From Bergeyella sp. (GTDB lineage Bacteria > Bacteroidota > Bacteroidia > Flavobacteriales > Weeksellaceae): DNA of 64,000 nt. Under the pieces are notes generated by a model, which worked only from the letters and a program-made list of their open reading frames with translations, ran no database searches and was not told the DNA's origin. Position numbers and translations under genes: made by a program. The DNA is taken from assembly GCA_030263285.1 (NCBI GenBank), contig SZYB01000002.1:310001-374000 (forward strand). The letters are read 5' to 3'. Below, one piece after another: positions 17,141 through 28,219 of this stretch; position 1 is the first letter of the stretch; each line of letters starts with the position of its first letter.

Positions 17141-19994
17141 CATAGGAGTCAATAGGGGCACAAGTACAGACCAAATTTCTGTCTCCATAGGCCTCTTCTA
17201 CTCGGGATACAGAAGCAAAAAATTTTTTCTTTCTCACCCAAGCAAGAGGATAGGCTGCCTTTTCTCTGGAATAGGGTTTGTCCCAGTTGTCCGATATAAG
17301 AACTTCTTCTGTATGCGGTGCGTTTTTCAGAACATTATTTTCGGGATCCGCAATGCCCTGGACAATTTCCTCTATTTCTTTTTTTATCTCGACAAGGGCT
17401 TGAGCAAATCGGTCTATTTCAGCTTTACTTTCAGATTCTGTAGGTTCTATCATAAGGGTGCCTGCCACAGGGAAACTCACGGTAGGCGCATGAAAACCAT
17501 AATCAATAAGTCTTTTAGCCACGTCGCCCACTTCTATTCCGAAGGCTTTAAACGGACGGAAATCTATAATGCATTCATGAGCCACACGTCCTTTCTCATT
17601 GGTGTAGAGAATAGAATAATGTTTGGACAAAACATTTTTTAGATAGTTTGCATTTAGGATGGCATGGGCACTTGCTTTTTTAAGTCCTTCTGCACCCAGC
17701 ATCTTTATATAGGCATAGGATACATTGAGTATAAGCCCGGATCCATAAGGAGCAGAAGAAACTGCTTCTACAGAAGAGGGGGTGCCAATTTTTATGTTGG
17801 GGTTGGAAGGCAGGAAGGGAGCAAGATGTTCTGCCACACATACGGGACCTACCCCCGGACCTCCTCCTCCGTGTGGAATGGCAAAAGTTTTATGTAAATT
17901 CAGGTGACATACATCTGCACCAATGGCTCCGGGGCTGGTATACCCTATCTGAGCATTCATATTGGCGCCATCCAGATAGACTTGTCCTCCGCGCCGATGG
18001 ATCAGTTCTGTGATTTCTTTTATGTTGGAATCAAAAAAACCATAGGTGGAGGGATAAGTAATCATCATTGCTGCCAGCCGATCTTTGTACTGCTCAGCTT
18101 TGGACTTCAGATCCTTCAGGTCTATTTCTCCGTTTTCAAGATTTTTCACTATCACCACTTTCATTCCCGCAAGCACCGCAGAAGCAGGATTGGTTCCGTG
18201 GGCAGACTGTGGAATGAGCACTACCTCCCTGTTAAGGTCTCCCCTGGATCTGTGGTAGGCTCTTATTACCATCAGTCCTGCATACTCTCCCTGTGCTCCA
18301 GAATTGGGTTGCAGAGAAGTCCTGTTGAGCCCCGTAATTTCGGCCAAATTTTTCTCCAAAGCTGCAATCATTTTCTGATATCCTTTGGCCTGATCCACGG
18401 GAACAAAAGGATGTATACTCCCCCACTCCGGCCATGAAAGCGGAAGCATTTGTGTAGCGGCATTGAGTTTCATGGTGCAGGATCCCAAAGAAATCATAGA
18501 ATGAGTCAGAGAAAGATCTTTCCTTTCCAGACTTTTAATATATCTCATCAACTCGGTCTCTGTATGGTAGAGGTGGAAAACTTGTTCCTCCAATATTTTG
18601 TCTGTACGGAGTAAAGATTTTGGAATCGAATACTTTTCTTTAATGACGGGTCGGAATGCTTGTTTTTTGCGAAAGCCCGCAAAAGAGTCAAGCAAAACTT
18701 GAATTTTATCAAGAGAAGAAGTCTCGTCTAAAGAAATACTTACAATATCCTCGGAATAATAGTTTAAATTTATTTTGTGCCCCTTCATGTACTGTTTAAG
18801 TGCCGTTTTTTCGGTTTCAGGCAATCTTATTTTTACGGTATCAAATACGGGATCTTCCACCGCGTCGTATCCTATTATTTTCAGGGCATCATGTAGGGCA
18901 TTGGTTTTATAATGGATTTCGTCGGCAATAGCCGTAAGGCCTTCAGGACCGTGATATACGGCATACATGCCAGCCATAACAGCCAGAAGTACTTGGGCTG
19001 TACAGATGTTAGAGGTGGCTTTTTCCCGTTTAATATGCTGTTCACGAGTCTGGAGAGCCATTCTGAGTGCCTGCTTTCCATAGGCATCTTTGGAAACCCC
19101 TATGATTCGTCCGGGGATGTTCCTCTTATAATTTTCTTTGCACGCAAAGTAAGCGGCATGAGGACCTCCGTATCCCATAGGGATGCCCAATCGCTGCGTG
19201 GTGCCGATAGCACAATCAGCCCCCATGGAGGCAGGTGATTTCAATTTTACCAGAGCGAGCGGGTCACAAGCCAAAACGACCTGAATGCTCTTTTTTTTGA
19301 GAAAGGCAATTACATCGCTGTAGTCTACTACCACGCCATTTTTTCCGGGGAACTGATACAACGCCCCAAAAAAGTCTTCACCTAGGAAATTATCTTTGTG
19401 GGAGCCCGCTACAATCTCTATGCCCAGCCCCCCTGCCTTGGTTTTGAGAACTGCAAGGGTCTGTGGAAAAACAAGATCAGAGACAAAAAATTTAGAAATG
19501 TTGTTTTTTTTCTGTTCCCGAGTTCTACTTTCAAAGAACATATGCATGGCTTCTGCCGCTGCCGTTCCTTCATCAAGGAGGGATGCGTTGGCTAGCGGAA
19601 ATCCTGTCAGGCTGGAGACAAGAGTCTGAAAATTGAGAAGGGCCTCCAGTCTTCCCTGTGCTATTTCTGCCTGATAGGGAGTGTAAGCGGTATACCAGCT
19701 CGGGTTTTCCAGAATATTTCTTTGTATGGGAGAGGGCAGGATGGTACCATAATACCCAAACCCAATGTAATTATCGAACAATGCATTTTCCCCAGCCAGT
19801 TCTCTAGAATGACCAAGCATCTCAAACTCTGAAAGAGGCGGGGAAAGCCTAAGGTCTTTTTTTAGTCGGATGCTCTTTGGGATGGTTTCAGAAATTAAAC
19901 TCTCCAAATCAGAAACCCCGATGCTCTTCAGCATTTCCCGGGTATCATTTTCGTTCAAAGGAATATGTCTTCTGAGAAAGGACGAGGCATCCAT
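17136..19994 (-). CDS. gcvP: Glycine dehydrogenase (decarboxylating), P protein of the glycine cleavage system
   Basis: 952 residues: a full-length single-chain P protein with N- and C-terminal halves fused. It decarboxylates glycine and passes the aminomethyl group to the lipoyl H protein. The PLP lysine is in HLNLHKTFAIPHGGGGPG near residue 700. Other landmarks are YTPYQAEIAQGRLEALLNFQ, SLGSCTMKLNAA, LQPNSGAQGEYAGL and SAHGTNPASA. gcvT and gcvH are not in the window, and I see no glycine riboswitch in the 138 bases upstream. Confidence 0.96.
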   Translation of the reverse strand: MDASSFLRRHIPLNENDTREMLKSIGVSDLESLISETIPKSIRLKKDLRLSPPLSEFEMLGHSRELAGENALFDNYIGFGYYGTILPSPIQRNILENPSWYTAYTPYQAEIAQGRLEALLNFQTLVSSLTGFPLANASLLDEGTAAAEAMHMFFESRTREQKKNNISKFFVSDLVFPQTLAVLKTKAGGLGIEIVAGSHKDNFLGEDFFGALYQFPGKNGVVVDYSDVIAFLKKKSIQVVLACDPLALVKLKSPASMGADCAIGTTQRLGIPMGYGGPHAAYFACKENYKRNIPGRIIGVSKDAYGKQALRMALQTREQHIKREKATSNICTAQVLLAVMAGMYAVYHGPEGLTAIADEIHYKTNALHDALKIIGYDAVEDPVFDTVKIRLPETEKTALKQYMKGHKINLNYYSEDIVSISLDETSSLDKIQVLLDSFAGFRKKQAFRPVIKEKYSIPKSLLRTDKILEEQVFHLYHTETELMRYIKSLERKDLSLTHSMISLGSCTMKLNAATQMLPLSWPEWGSIHPFVPVDQAKGYQKMIAALEKNLAEITGLNRTSLQPNSGAQGEYAGLMVIRAYHRSRGDLNREVVLIPQSAHGTNPASAVLAGMKVVIVKNLENGEIDLKDLKSKAEQYKDRLAAMMITYPSTYGFFDSNIKEITELIHRRGGQVYLDGANMNAQIGYTSPGAIGADVCHLNLHKTFAIPHGGGGPGVGPVCVAEHLAPFLPSNPNIKIGTPSSVEAVSSAPYGSGLILNVSYAYIKMLGAEGLKKASAHAILNANYLKNVLSKHYSILYTNEKGRVAHECIIDFRPFKAFGIEVGDVAKRLIDYGFHAPTVSFPVAGTLMIEPTESESKAEIDRFAQALVEIKKEIEEIVQGIADPENNVLKNAPHTEEVLISDNWDKPYSREKAAYPLAWVRKKKFFASVSRVEEAYGDRNLVCTCAPIDSYV

Positions 19995-20132
19995 AAAAAT
20001 TTCAGCTATTTATTATTATTTTAAGATTTGTATAAATGCAAGAGGTCACTCATAGCAGTCAATACGCAATTTATGCTTTTTATGCTAAATTTCCAAAAAA
20101 AGATACTATGCAAGGTTGAAAATCAGTAAAAC

Positions 20133-20753
20133 TTAGCCCAGTAATAAGATGAGAAATACAAGAGACAGGACTACAAAAACCAAGAGACAGGCGATCCATA
20201 TAGAGATAGGAGTCTTTTGAATTTTAGAAATTTGATGATTATCGGTAGGATAAACGTTTTTGGGGACGTCAGAAGCTGAACTTTCTGTGATGAACAACCT
20301 TTTAACTACAGTTTTTTGTACGAAAGTATTGGAGGCATGAAGAACAAATTGTGGGTCTTCCTTAGAAAAGTCAACAAGGGAAATTTTCCTTTCTCCATAA
20401 GATTTTACAAGCCCCAGAGGCAGTATTTTTATTACATCGGCATGAGCCGTCTCCCACTTGATAACATACTCGTGATCCGAGGTTTTTGTATAATAAAAAT
20501 GCTTTATAACAGGGGAGCTTAAGCTCTTTTTTTCTTTTATCTTTGGGTAAAAATAACGGTCATAATACCTTCTTTTTTCGGTATCATTGAGCGTTTCGTA
20601 GGCTTCTTTCATTTCTCGGAATCTCTCATGAAAAAAATCATCATTATCATTTTTGTCCGGATGATATTTTACGGAAAGCTTTCTATAAGCTCTCTTTATT
20701 TCCTCTGCACTAGAATCAGGAGAGATTCCCAAAAAGTAATAATAATCTTTCAC
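20133..20753 (-). CDS. DnaJ-domain membrane-anchored co-chaperone
   Basis: About 206 residues. The J domain occupies the first ~70 (KDYYYFLGISPDSSAEEIKR) with the essential HPD in VKYHPDKND. There is no Gly/Phe region and no zinc-finger domain, so this is not DnaJ itself. A beta-rich middle section leads to one C-terminal membrane span (SIWIACLLVFVVLSLVFLIL). It probably recruits DnaK to the membrane. The start could be GTG at 20751-20753 (chosen, giving the family-like MKDYYYFLG) or the ATG four codons upstream at 20765. Confidence 0.8.
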   Translation of the reverse strand: MKDYYYFLGISPDSSAEEIKRAYRKLSVKYHPDKNDNDDFFHERFREMKEAYETLNDTEKRRYYDRYFYPKIKEKKSLSSPVIKHFYYTKTSDHEYVIKWETAHADVIKILPLGLVKSYGERKISLVDFSKEDPQFVLHASNTFVQKTVVKRLFITESSASDVPKNVYPTDNHQISKIQKTPISIWIACLLVFVVLSLVFLILLLG

Positions 20754-20798
20754 GAAGAAAAACATAAAAAACGACAGTTCAAGTTGTCATTTTTTAAT

Positions 20799-22955
20799 TT
20801 ATTGTTGAGGTCTTACTTTATGCCAAATTTCTGCTCTGTAATCTTTTATTTCAGCGTTTTTCTGGAGGCTCATCATGAGTTTTTGCCCAAAGATTTGAGC
20901 CACTTGTTTACTGATAAGCTCGGCAGTCTGGGCAAGATTTTCTTTGGATTTTTGTTGAGATTCGGATTTCTTTACAATCAGGTAGACTCCGGATACTCCC
21001 TCTATAGGTTTGGAAATTTTTCCTTTGTCTATGCCAAAAGCAGCTCCGGAAACTTTAGGCTCGGCAGAGCCACCTATGCTAGGATCAAAGAAACTCACCT
21101 GTGTATTCTCCACAGAAGACCCCAAAGCAGCAGCTATTTTGTCCAGGCTTGTTGCCTTCCCAGACTGTAGCTTTGCAATTATTTTTTTAGCCGCTATTTG
21201 ATTTTTTACCAAGGGCTCTATTTGTTCCCTCACACTTTCGGGATTGGCCAGTTTCTCTTCGTATATACCATTGAGATACACCACTATCTTGTCTCCGGTG
21301 GACTCGGAGGTAAAGAGTTCTGTGTCTCCTTTCTTTCTCTTTTTGTCAAAAGCCCATGCTAAAATGTCGGTATCTTTGTCCGTACCCAGTCCTTGAATTC
21401 TTCCGTCAAACCGTTTTACAGATTTCGGGTTTGAAAAATTATAGGCATTCTTCTTTGCAAGATTAGAATACTCGTTAAATGTTTTGCCCTGTATTTGTTG
21501 TATGAATCTTATGGCTTGGGTGTCAATTTTTTCTTCGGTCTCTTCGGAAGGTTTGATTTCTTTAACAAGGCTGGCCACTTTGTAGACCATAGGTCCGTTT
21601 TTCTTGTCCAGAATATTAATGATATGAAATCCGAACTGGGTTTCTACCACTCCGGTGCTACCTTTGGCAGAGGTATCTACGAATTTTTGGAATTCTGGGA
21701 CAAATTGTGGGTGAGACGAAACGGTCCACCCCACGGCGCCTCTGTTCTGGGTAGAACCTTTATCGGCAGAGTATTTAAGAAATTCGGAGAATCGTCCTGG
21801 GTCTGTTTTTATTATATCGCCTATTGAATCAGCAAGTTTTTTAGCCTGTTCCTTGGTTCTCTTTTCCTCGCCTCCTACACTATTTTCTTTGTAAGAGATA
21901 AGGATATGTCTTGCCAGAGTGGAGTCCGAAGGTTTTTTATCCAAAAGTTTAGACACCACAAAATATTTTTGGTTTTTGTAAGGACCAAAAATCTGTCCTG
22001 CATGGGCAGAGGAGATTTGACTTTGGATTTCCTGTGGAAGTTGTTCTTTGGTAAAATAATTCGGAGCTACCGGAACATCAGAATTAAGCGATGCATACAG
22101 AGAGTCATGCTGGGTGTTTCTGAAATTTTCTCCCTCGGCACTCATGTCACTTCCCTCGTTGAGCAGTTTTTCTATTTCGGACTTTACTTTTTCTTCATCA
22201 CGGCTGCTAGGTAAAGCGGGAAAATAAACGATTCCGATACTTCTGGAAGGCTCGGACCTGAAGTTTAATGGACGGTTCCTTATGTAATCTGCCAAATCTT
22301 TTGTAGAGACAGTTATAGGATTTTTTTCCAGAAAGTTGTCGTAATCAATTTTGACATAATCTATGTTTGCTATGCGGTTTTTTAACTTGAGTAAAATTTC
22401 GGACTCTTTCTTACCTGTGGTAATTCCGTTTGATACATTAGACAAAAATAACCTCGCCATCATCCCGTATTCTATAGATTTCCGGAGAGATAACCAATAG
22501 TTGTAGCCTTCAGTATTGCCGCTTTTTTGCCAGTCACTTACCATTTGCTTGATACTTTGCACCTTGAAATTCCCTTTACTGTCAAAAAAGCTAGGGTTTT
22601 GAGAAAACATTGGCTCATACCGTAACTGACTCCAAAACAGATCGTCGGAAATCTTTAATCCCATTTTGCTGAATTGCTGCTCTATAATTTTATACTGCAC
22701 AAGGGTTTGCCAAGTTTGTTCTTCGAGTCCCGTGGTAGGTTGCCCCTGATGCTCTGCTTGTTGTCTGAGAAGTTGATACTGGCTATCAAAATCTTCACGG
22801 GTGATTTCTTCCCCATTTACCTTCCCTAGAATATCAGGATTTTTGGAAAATACTTTGTTCAGGGTATCTGGGTTTATCAAAAAAGCCAAAAGAGCCAGCG
22901 CAATAATTCCCATTAACAAAAAAGGTCGTCTTCTTATTTCACTTAAAATTGCCAT
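20799..22955 (-). CDS. ppiD: PpiD/SurA-type periplasmic peptidyl-prolyl isomerase, membrane-anchored
   Basis: 718 residues. A single N-terminal anchor (PFLLMGIIALALLAFLI) follows MAILSEIRRR, as in PpiD. A SurA_N/SurA_N_3-like helical domain covers about 40-230 (VNGEEITREDFDSQYQLLRQ). A rotamase (parvulin) domain runs about 340-450 (LARHILISYKE and RGAVGWTVSS, then FGFHIINILDKK), followed by a further helical part. It likely helps fold exported and outer-membrane proteins at the periplasmic face. No second rotamase domain is clear. Transcribed away from lon. Confidence 0.9.
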   Translation of the reverse strand: MAILSEIRRRPFLLMGIIALALLAFLINPDTLNKVFSKNPDILGKVNGEEITREDFDSQYQLLRQQAEHQGQPTTGLEEQTWQTLVQYKIIEQQFSKMGLKISDDLFWSQLRYEPMFSQNPSFFDSKGNFKVQSIKQMVSDWQKSGNTEGYNYWLSLRKSIEYGMMARLFLSNVSNGITTGKKESEILLKLKNRIANIDYVKIDYDNFLEKNPITVSTKDLADYIRNRPLNFRSEPSRSIGIVYFPALPSSRDEEKVKSEIEKLLNEGSDMSAEGENFRNTQHDSLYASLNSDVPVAPNYFTKEQLPQEIQSQISSAHAGQIFGPYKNQKYFVVSKLLDKKPSDSTLARHILISYKENSVGGEEKRTKEQAKKLADSIGDIIKTDPGRFSEFLKYSADKGSTQNRGAVGWTVSSHPQFVPEFQKFVDTSAKGSTGVVETQFGFHIINILDKKNGPMVYKVASLVKEIKPSEETEEKIDTQAIRFIQQIQGKTFNEYSNLAKKNAYNFSNPKSVKRFDGRIQGLGTDKDTDILAWAFDKKRKKGDTELFTSESTGDKIVVYLNGIYEEKLANPESVREQIEPLVKNQIAAKKIIAKLQSGKATSLDKIAAALGSSVENTQVSFFDPSIGGSAEPKVSGAAFGIDKGKISKPIEGVSGVYLIVKKSESQQKSKENLAQTAELISKQVAQIFGQKLMMSLQKNAEIKDYRAEIWHKVRPQQ

Positions 22956-23233
22956 CTTGATGTAGTTAGTTTTTTAGTCTAAAAGTTATTTTCCGCCGGT
23001 GCGCGAAGTTACGCATTTTTTTTCGTGATATAAATAATATCTCTATTCCTGTGGCTAAGTTATCATGGGTTTTTATCGGAGTTTTTTGTAAAAAAGAAAT
23101 TTTGGCTTTCCTGGTGGCTTGGCACAGGATTGGGGATAGACCTCCTCGTGTCTCTACACAAAGGAGCTATTGCCTTGGTTTAGAGAGAATGTAAGAGATA
23201 AACAACAAAAAAGCTGACAACTTGTCATATATT
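22956..23233. other. Divergent ppiD-lon gap with a possible membrane-protein remnant
   Basis: No intact gene is seen. On the plus strand a frame closing at a TAG near 23185 reads KKKFWLSWWLGTGLGIDLLV. It faintly recalls the C-terminal segment of small 2TM-domain proteins (FWF..PLLGWGIGL). It begins just after a stop and is too short to call. Confidence 0.25.
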
Positions 23234-25639
23234 ATGAAGGATTTTAAAGATTTTGGACTAGGAGATATGTTGGAAGAAAGTTTCAATATTGTTACAGAGG
23301 GGGTAGATTTTTCTGAAAAAGATACGCAAGAAAAACGCCAAAAGCAGACGGTATTTCCTATTTTGCCGGTAAGAAACATGGTAATGTTTCCCAAGATTGT
23401 CATTCCCATTACAGCGGGGAGAGAAAAAAGTAAAATGTTGCTGGAAGAAACTTATCAAACGGGAGATTTGGTAGGTATCCTCAGCCAGAAGCGTTCGGAC
23501 ATAGAAAATCCTTTGGAAAAGGATTTATATACGGTGGGAACTTTGGTAAAAGTTATTAGGATCATTAAGTTACCCGACGGAAACACTACGGCTATTGCCA
23601 GGGGAGTTTCCCGGTTTAGGGTAGAGAAGTTTCTTACAAAAAAACCGTACTTCAGAGCCGAGATCAAAAAGCTCGCTGACGTAAGTCCGCAAGATAAGGA
23701 TCAGCACGAAGCACTTCTAGAAAATATAAAAGATATAGCGCTTAAGATCATTCAGTTGGATCCTAATATTCCCAATGCGGCGAACTTTGCCCTAAACAAT
23801 ACGAACCAGGGAGAGGATTTGCTCAATTTCATATGTGGGAATGCAAATTTTCGTATAGAGGAGAAACAAAAACTATTAGAGGAAAAAAGTTTGCAAAAAA
23901 GAGCGAACAGGTGTTATGAACTCATTTTGGAAGACTATAAAAAGCTGGAACTTAGAAATCAAATCCACCAAAAGACAAACAAAGAGTTGGATAAAAACCA
24001 GAGGGAGTATTACCTCAATCAACAAATACGGACCATACAAGAGGAGTTGGGAGGGGGGACGGAGTCCGATATTGACGAACTGCAAGCCAAAGCAAATAAA
24101 ATTAATTGGTCTTCTGAGGTAGAGGACTATTTTCAGAAAGAAATAAAAAGACTGCAGAGACAAAACTCCAGCTCCATGGACTACAATGTCCAAAGAAATT
24201 ATCTCGATTTTTTCACCGATTTGCCATGGGAAAGTTACAGTAAGGACAATTTCGATATTCACAGAGCGCAGAGAATTTTGGACAAGGCTCATTTCGGATT
24301 GGAGGATATAAAGAAAAGAGTGCTAGAACATATTGCAGTTCTCAAGCTCAAGAAAGACATGAAATCTCCTATTTTGTGCTTGGTGGGTCCTCCCGGGGTG
24401 GGTAAAACCTCTTTGGGCAAGTCTATAGCAGATGCTTTGGGAAGAAAATATATCCGAGTTTCTTTGGGTGGGCTTCATGACGAAAGCGAAATAAGAGGGC
24501 ATCGTAAAACATACATAGGAGCCATGGCGGGAAGAATACTCCAAAGTATAAAAAAGGCGGGTACGTCAAATCCTGTCATTGTACTAGACGAAATAGACAA
24601 GATAGGACAGGGTGTACATGGGGATCCTTCTTCGGCACTTTTGGAGGTTTTGGATCCCGAGCAGAACAGCAGTTTCTATGATAATTATCTGGAGCTGGGT
24701 TATGATCTCTCAAAAGTCATGTTCGTCGCTACGGCAAATACGCTCTCTACCATACAGAGACCGCTGTTGGACAGGATGGAAATTATTTCTGTGTCTGGGT
24801 ATACGCTGGAGGAGAAAATAGAAATTGCCAAAAAATACCTGATAAAAAAACAACAACGGGAAAAAGGTTTGTCTACTTCTTCTTTTCGTTTGGGAGTAGC
24901 AGAACTCAGACATATCATAGAGGCTCACACTTCAGAGAGTGGGGTGAGAAATCTAGAAAAAAAAATTGCTGCGATTGCTCGTTGGACAGCGCTCCAAATA
25001 GCAATGGACAGAGAATATTCACCCAAGCTTTCGTTGGGAAAGATAGACGAAATATTAGGGGTTCCCAGACCCAAGAACGTTTCCGAAATCACTTCTGTGC
25101 CGGGTGTGGTGACAGGCCTTGCTTGGACCAGTGTGGGAGGAGAAATACTCTTTATAGAGAGTACGATAAGCATGGGAAAAGGAGGCTTGAGTCTTACGGG
25201 TAATTTGGGTACGGTCATGAAAGAGTCGGCGACTATTGCGTTAGAATACATAAAGTCCAAGCATAAAGAGTTGGGCATAGAGTCGGATATTTTTGAAAAA
25301 AGAAACGTACATGTTCACGTTCCGGAGGGAGCCACACCCAAAGATGGTCCCTCGGCGGGGATCGCCATGCTCACCTCCATGGTTTCTTCTTTTACCAATA
25401 AACAGGTAAAACCACATCTGGCCATGACGGGAGAGATTACCCTTCGAGGAAAAGTACTCCCCGTAGGAGGTATAAAGGAGAAGCTGTTGGCGGCCACCCG
25501 GGCAGGGATAAAAGAGGTTATTCTTTGTGAAGCAAACAGAAAGGATGTAGAAGAAATAAAGAAAGAATACCTTAGAGATCTAAAAATATCTTATGTAGAC
25601 AGAATGGGAGAAGTCATAAGCAAGGCACTTGTATCATGA
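23234..25639 (+). CDS. lon: ATP-dependent protease Lon
   Basis: 801 residues from the ATG at 23234; a TTG four codons upstream is also in frame. The LON substrate domain starts [19 protein letters not shown]. The AAA+ core has Walker [14 protein letters not shown] (near 384) and Walker B with sensor residues in [11 protein letters not shown]. The protease domain has the catalytic serine in [10 protein letters not shown] (near 707) and lysine in [10 protein letters not shown] (near 750), the spacing of the Ser-Lys dyad in the family. Lon degrades misfolded and regulatory proteins in the cytoplasm. Confidence 0.97.
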   Translation: MKDFKDFGLGDMLEESFNIVTEGVDFSEKDTQEKRQKQTVFPILPVRNMVMFPKIVIPITAGREKSKMLLEETYQTGDLVGILSQKRSDIENPLEKDLYTVGTLVKVIRIIKLPDGNTTAIARGVSRFRVEKFLTKKPYFRAEIKKLADVSPQDKDQHEALLENIKDIALKIIQLDPNIPNAANFALNNTNQGEDLLNFICGNANFRIEEKQKLLEEKSLQKRANRCYELILEDYKKLELRNQIHQKTNKELDKNQREYYLNQQIRTIQEELGGGTESDIDELQAKANKINWSSEVEDYFQKEIKRLQRQNSSSMDYNVQRNYLDFFTDLPWESYSKDNFDIHRAQRILDKAHFGLEDIKKRVLEHIAVLKLKKDMKSPILCLVGPPGVGKTSLGKSIADALGRKYIRVSLGGLHDESEIRGHRKTYIGAMAGRILQSIKKAGTSNPVIVLDEIDKIGQGVHGDPSSALLEVLDPEQNSSFYDNYLELGYDLSKVMFVATANTLSTIQRPLLDRMEIISVSGYTLEEKIEIAKKYLIKKQQREKGLSTSSFRLGVAELRHIIEAHTSESGVRNLEKKIAAIARWTALQIAMDREYSPKLSLGKIDEILGVPRPKNVSEITSVPGVVTGLAWTSVGGEILFIESTISMGKGGLSLTGNLGTVMKESATIALEYIKSKHKELGIESDIFEKRNVHVHVPEGATPKDGPSAGIAMLTSMVSSFTNKQVKPHLAMTGEITLRGKVLPVGGIKEKLLAATRAGIKEVILCEANRKDVEEIKKEYLRDLKISYVDRMGEVISKALVS

Positions 25640-25668
25640 TCAGTTAGTGAATTTTTAATTTTAAACTT

Positions 25669-27309
25669 ATGCTCCCGAAAATAAATCCTACGCATACCGG
25701 AAGCTGGAAGCTTTTAGAAAAGCATTTTGAAGAAAACGATTTTAACCTTAGAGACTTGTTTCATGGGGATGGCGATCGTTTCGGCCACTTTTCTGTGAAG
25801 AGAAAAGGCTATATTTTTGATTACTCAAAAAATCTGATAACTCGGGAGACACTCCGCCTCTTGATTGCTTTGGCGGAGGAGACTCAACTGAAAAAAGCCA
25901 TTGAAGAAATGTTTTCTGGTGCTGCGATAAACGAGGCAGAGAACAGAGCTGTTTTGCACACCGCACTAAGGGATTTTTCTCCAGGAGAAATTAGGTTGAA
26001 CAACCAAGATATAAAGCCGGTGATCCAAAGGGTTTTTCGGAAGATGAGAAACTTTTCTCAAGCAGTCATTTCGGGGATTTATTTGGGTTTTACGGGTAAA
26101 AAAATTACCGATGTGGTAAATATTGGAATAGGGGGCTCAGATCTCGGACCCCTGATGGTGTGCTCCGCATTGAGAGCGTACAAAACCAGGCTGCAGGTAC
26201 ATTTTGTTTCAAATGTAGACGGAAATCACTTGGTGGAAACCCTTAAAATGCTTGATCCAGAGACAACCCTTTTTATTATCGCCTCCAAAACCTTCACCAC
26301 GCAGGAAACTATGACCAATGCAGCATCAGCAAGAGATTGGTTTCTAAAGAAAGGCAGTGAAGGAGGGGTGGCAAAACACTTTGTAGCAGTTTCCACAAAT
26401 ACCGAAGAGGTCAAACGATTTGGTATAGATTCTGAGAATATATTTGAATTTTGGGATTGGATAGGAGGGAGATATTCTCTGTGGAGCGCGATAGGTTTGA
26501 GCATCATGTTGGGTATAGGTCCCGAAAATTTTGAGGAGTTGCTCAAGGGGGGGCACGACTCAGATTTGCATTTTCGTGAGGCCCCGTTAGAAGAGAATAT
26601 TCCTGTTCTTATGGGTCTTTTGGGTATTTGGTACAGAAATTTTTTTGGAGCTGCTACTTACGCCATACTTCCCTATTCCCAGTATCTGGATCGTTTTACA
26701 GCCTATCTGCAGCAAGCGGATATGGAAAGCAACGGAAAATGTGTAGATAGAAACGGTGACTTTGTAGACTACGATACGGGACCTGTAGTTTGGGGAGAGC
26801 CGGGGACCAATGGTCAGCATGCTTTTTACCAGTTGATTCATCAGGGTACCGAGCTTATCCCGGCAGATTTCATTGCTTATGTGAACAGTCCCCACAAATT
26901 AGCGGATCACCAGGAAAAACTTTTAGCCAATTTTTTCGCACAGACCGAGGCTTTGGCTTTCGGAAAAACTGAAGAAGAGGTAAGGGAAGAACTTGAACGA
27001 ACGATTTCCGACAAGAAGCAGATAAAAAAACTCGTGAATTACAAAACATTTTTGGGTAATTCTCCTACGAATTCTTTGCTTTTTGATGAACTGAGTCCGT
27101 ACTCTTTGGGGCAACTTATTGCCCTGTACGAACATAAAATTTTTGTGCAAGGGGTGGTTTGGAATATTTTTAGCTTTGATCAGTTTGGCGTGGAGCTCGG
27201 TAAAGCATTGGCGGGGGATATTCTGCCTGAGTTGGAAAATGATCTAGAAATCAAATCCCACGATAGTTCCACCAACGGTCTTATAAACTACTATAAAAAA
27301 CAGCGTTAA
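25669..27309 (+). CDS. pgi: Glucose-6-phosphate isomerase
   Basis: 546 residues, typical of the long bacterial type. It interconverts glucose-6-phosphate and fructose-6-phosphate. Landmarks are [13 protein letters not shown], the SIS phosphate loop [28 protein letters not shown], and the active-site segment [18 protein letters not shown] (about 377-394). It lies 29 nt after lon on the same strand. The octamer TTAATTTT (25655-25662) precedes the ATG. Confidence 0.97.
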   Translation: MLPKINPTHTGSWKLLEKHFEENDFNLRDLFHGDGDRFGHFSVKRKGYIFDYSKNLITRETLRLLIALAEETQLKKAIEEMFSGAAINEAENRAVLHTALRDFSPGEIRLNNQDIKPVIQRVFRKMRNFSQAVISGIYLGFTGKKITDVVNIGIGGSDLGPLMVCSALRAYKTRLQVHFVSNVDGNHLVETLKMLDPETTLFIIASKTFTTQETMTNAASARDWFLKKGSEGGVAKHFVAVSTNTEEVKRFGIDSENIFEFWDWIGGRYSLWSAIGLSIMLGIGPENFEELLKGGHDSDLHFREAPLEENIPVLMGLLGIWYRNFFGAATYAILPYSQYLDRFTAYLQQADMESNGKCVDRNGDFVDYDTGPVVWGEPGTNGQHAFYQLIHQGTELIPADFIAYVNSPHKLADHQEKLLANFFAQTEALAFGKTEEEVREELERTISDKKQIKKLVNYKTFLGNSPTNSLLFDELSPYSLGQLIALYEHKIFVQGVVWNIFSFDQFGVELGKALAGDILPELENDLEIKSHDSSTNGLINYYKKQR

Positions 27310-27334
27310 CTGCATAAAGTCCAGAAAAAATCTT

Positions 27335-28219
27335 ATGGCCCAGATACTTGATGGTTTAGCCTTGTCCAGACAAATCAAAAAGGAAATAAAAGAGGAAGTA
27401 AGAAAGATCTTGGCAAAAAAAAGACGGGCACCTCATTTGGCAGCGATTCTGGTGGGGAATAACGGAGCGAGCCAAACCTATGTAAACAGTAAGGTAAAGG
27501 ACTGTGAAGAGGTGGGATTTCGGTCTTCATTATTCAAGTTTCCCAGTACGGTTTCGGAATCAGAGTTATTAGAAAAAATAAGAGAGCTCAATGCATCCAA
27601 GTCTGTGGACGGTTTTATTGTTCAGTTGCCTTTACCTCCACAGATAGATCAAGAGAAGATCATCCTTGCCATAGATCCCAGAAAAGACGTAGACGGGTTT
27701 CACCCCGAAAATTTTGGTAAAATGGCTTTGGAGATGGATACTTTCTTGCCTGCAACTCCTTTCGGGATTCTCACGTTACTGGAGCGGTATTCCATTGAAA
27801 CAAAAGGAAAGCACTGTGTGATAATAGGAAGAAGCAGAATAGTAGGTAGGCCAATGAGCATCCTTATGGGGAGGAAAGACTTTCCGGGTAATGCAACAGT
27901 AAGCCTTACTCATTCCTACACAGAACATGTGGAGAGGTTTACAAAAAATGCAGATATAGTTATTACGGCGCTTGGGGATCCTGGTTTTCTGAAAGGGGAT
28001 ATGATAAAAGGGGGCGCCATAATTATAGATGTAGGAATTACCCGTGTAGAAGATTCATCGGAGAAGGGGCATCGCCTTTCGGGGGATGTGGATTTTGAGA
28101 GTTGCTTTCCAAAGGCGAGCTGGATTACTCCAGTGCCGGGAGGTGTGGGGCCCATGACCCGAACGATGCTAATGAAAAACACTCTTTTGGCTTACAAAAC
28201 ATCGGTCTATGATGACTAA
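27335..28219 (+). CDS. folD: Methylene-THF dehydrogenase / methenyl-THF cyclohydrolase FolD
   Basis: 294 residues. FolD converts 5,10-methylene-THF to 10-formyl-THF in two steps, linking glyA output to purine and fMet-tRNA synthesis. Landmarks are QTYVNSKVKDCEEVGF with the catalytic Tyr-x-x-x-Lys, GFIVQLPLPPQID, GRSRIVGRPMSILMG for NADP binding, and VPGGVGPMTRTMLM. Its 3' end overlaps the start of queE by 11 nt, so translation of the two may be coupled. Confidence 0.96.
   Translation: MAQILDGLALSRQIKKEIKEEVRKILAKKRRAPHLAAILVGNNGASQTYVNSKVKDCEEVGFRSSLFKFPSTVSESELLEKIRELNASKSVDGFIVQLPLPPQIDQEKIILAIDPRKDVDGFHPENFGKMALEMDTFLPATPFGILTLLERYSIETKGKHCVIIGRSRIVGRPMSILMGRKDFPGNATVSLTHSYTEHVERFTKNADIVITALGDPGFLKGDMIKGGAIIIDVGITRVEDSSEKGHRLSGDVDFESCFPKASWITPVPGGVGPMTRTMLMKNTLLAYKTSVYDD

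Noticed and set aside
17118-17642. 174-codon plus-strand frame opposite gcvP
   Set aside because: Antisense to a clear gcvP. Its first codons derive from the nitronate monooxygenase remnant; the rest has no protein-like pattern.
19995-20132. Glycine riboswitch upstream of gcvP
   Set aside because: I looked for the GGAGAGA-type aptamer pattern on the minus strand and did not find it in the 138-base gap.
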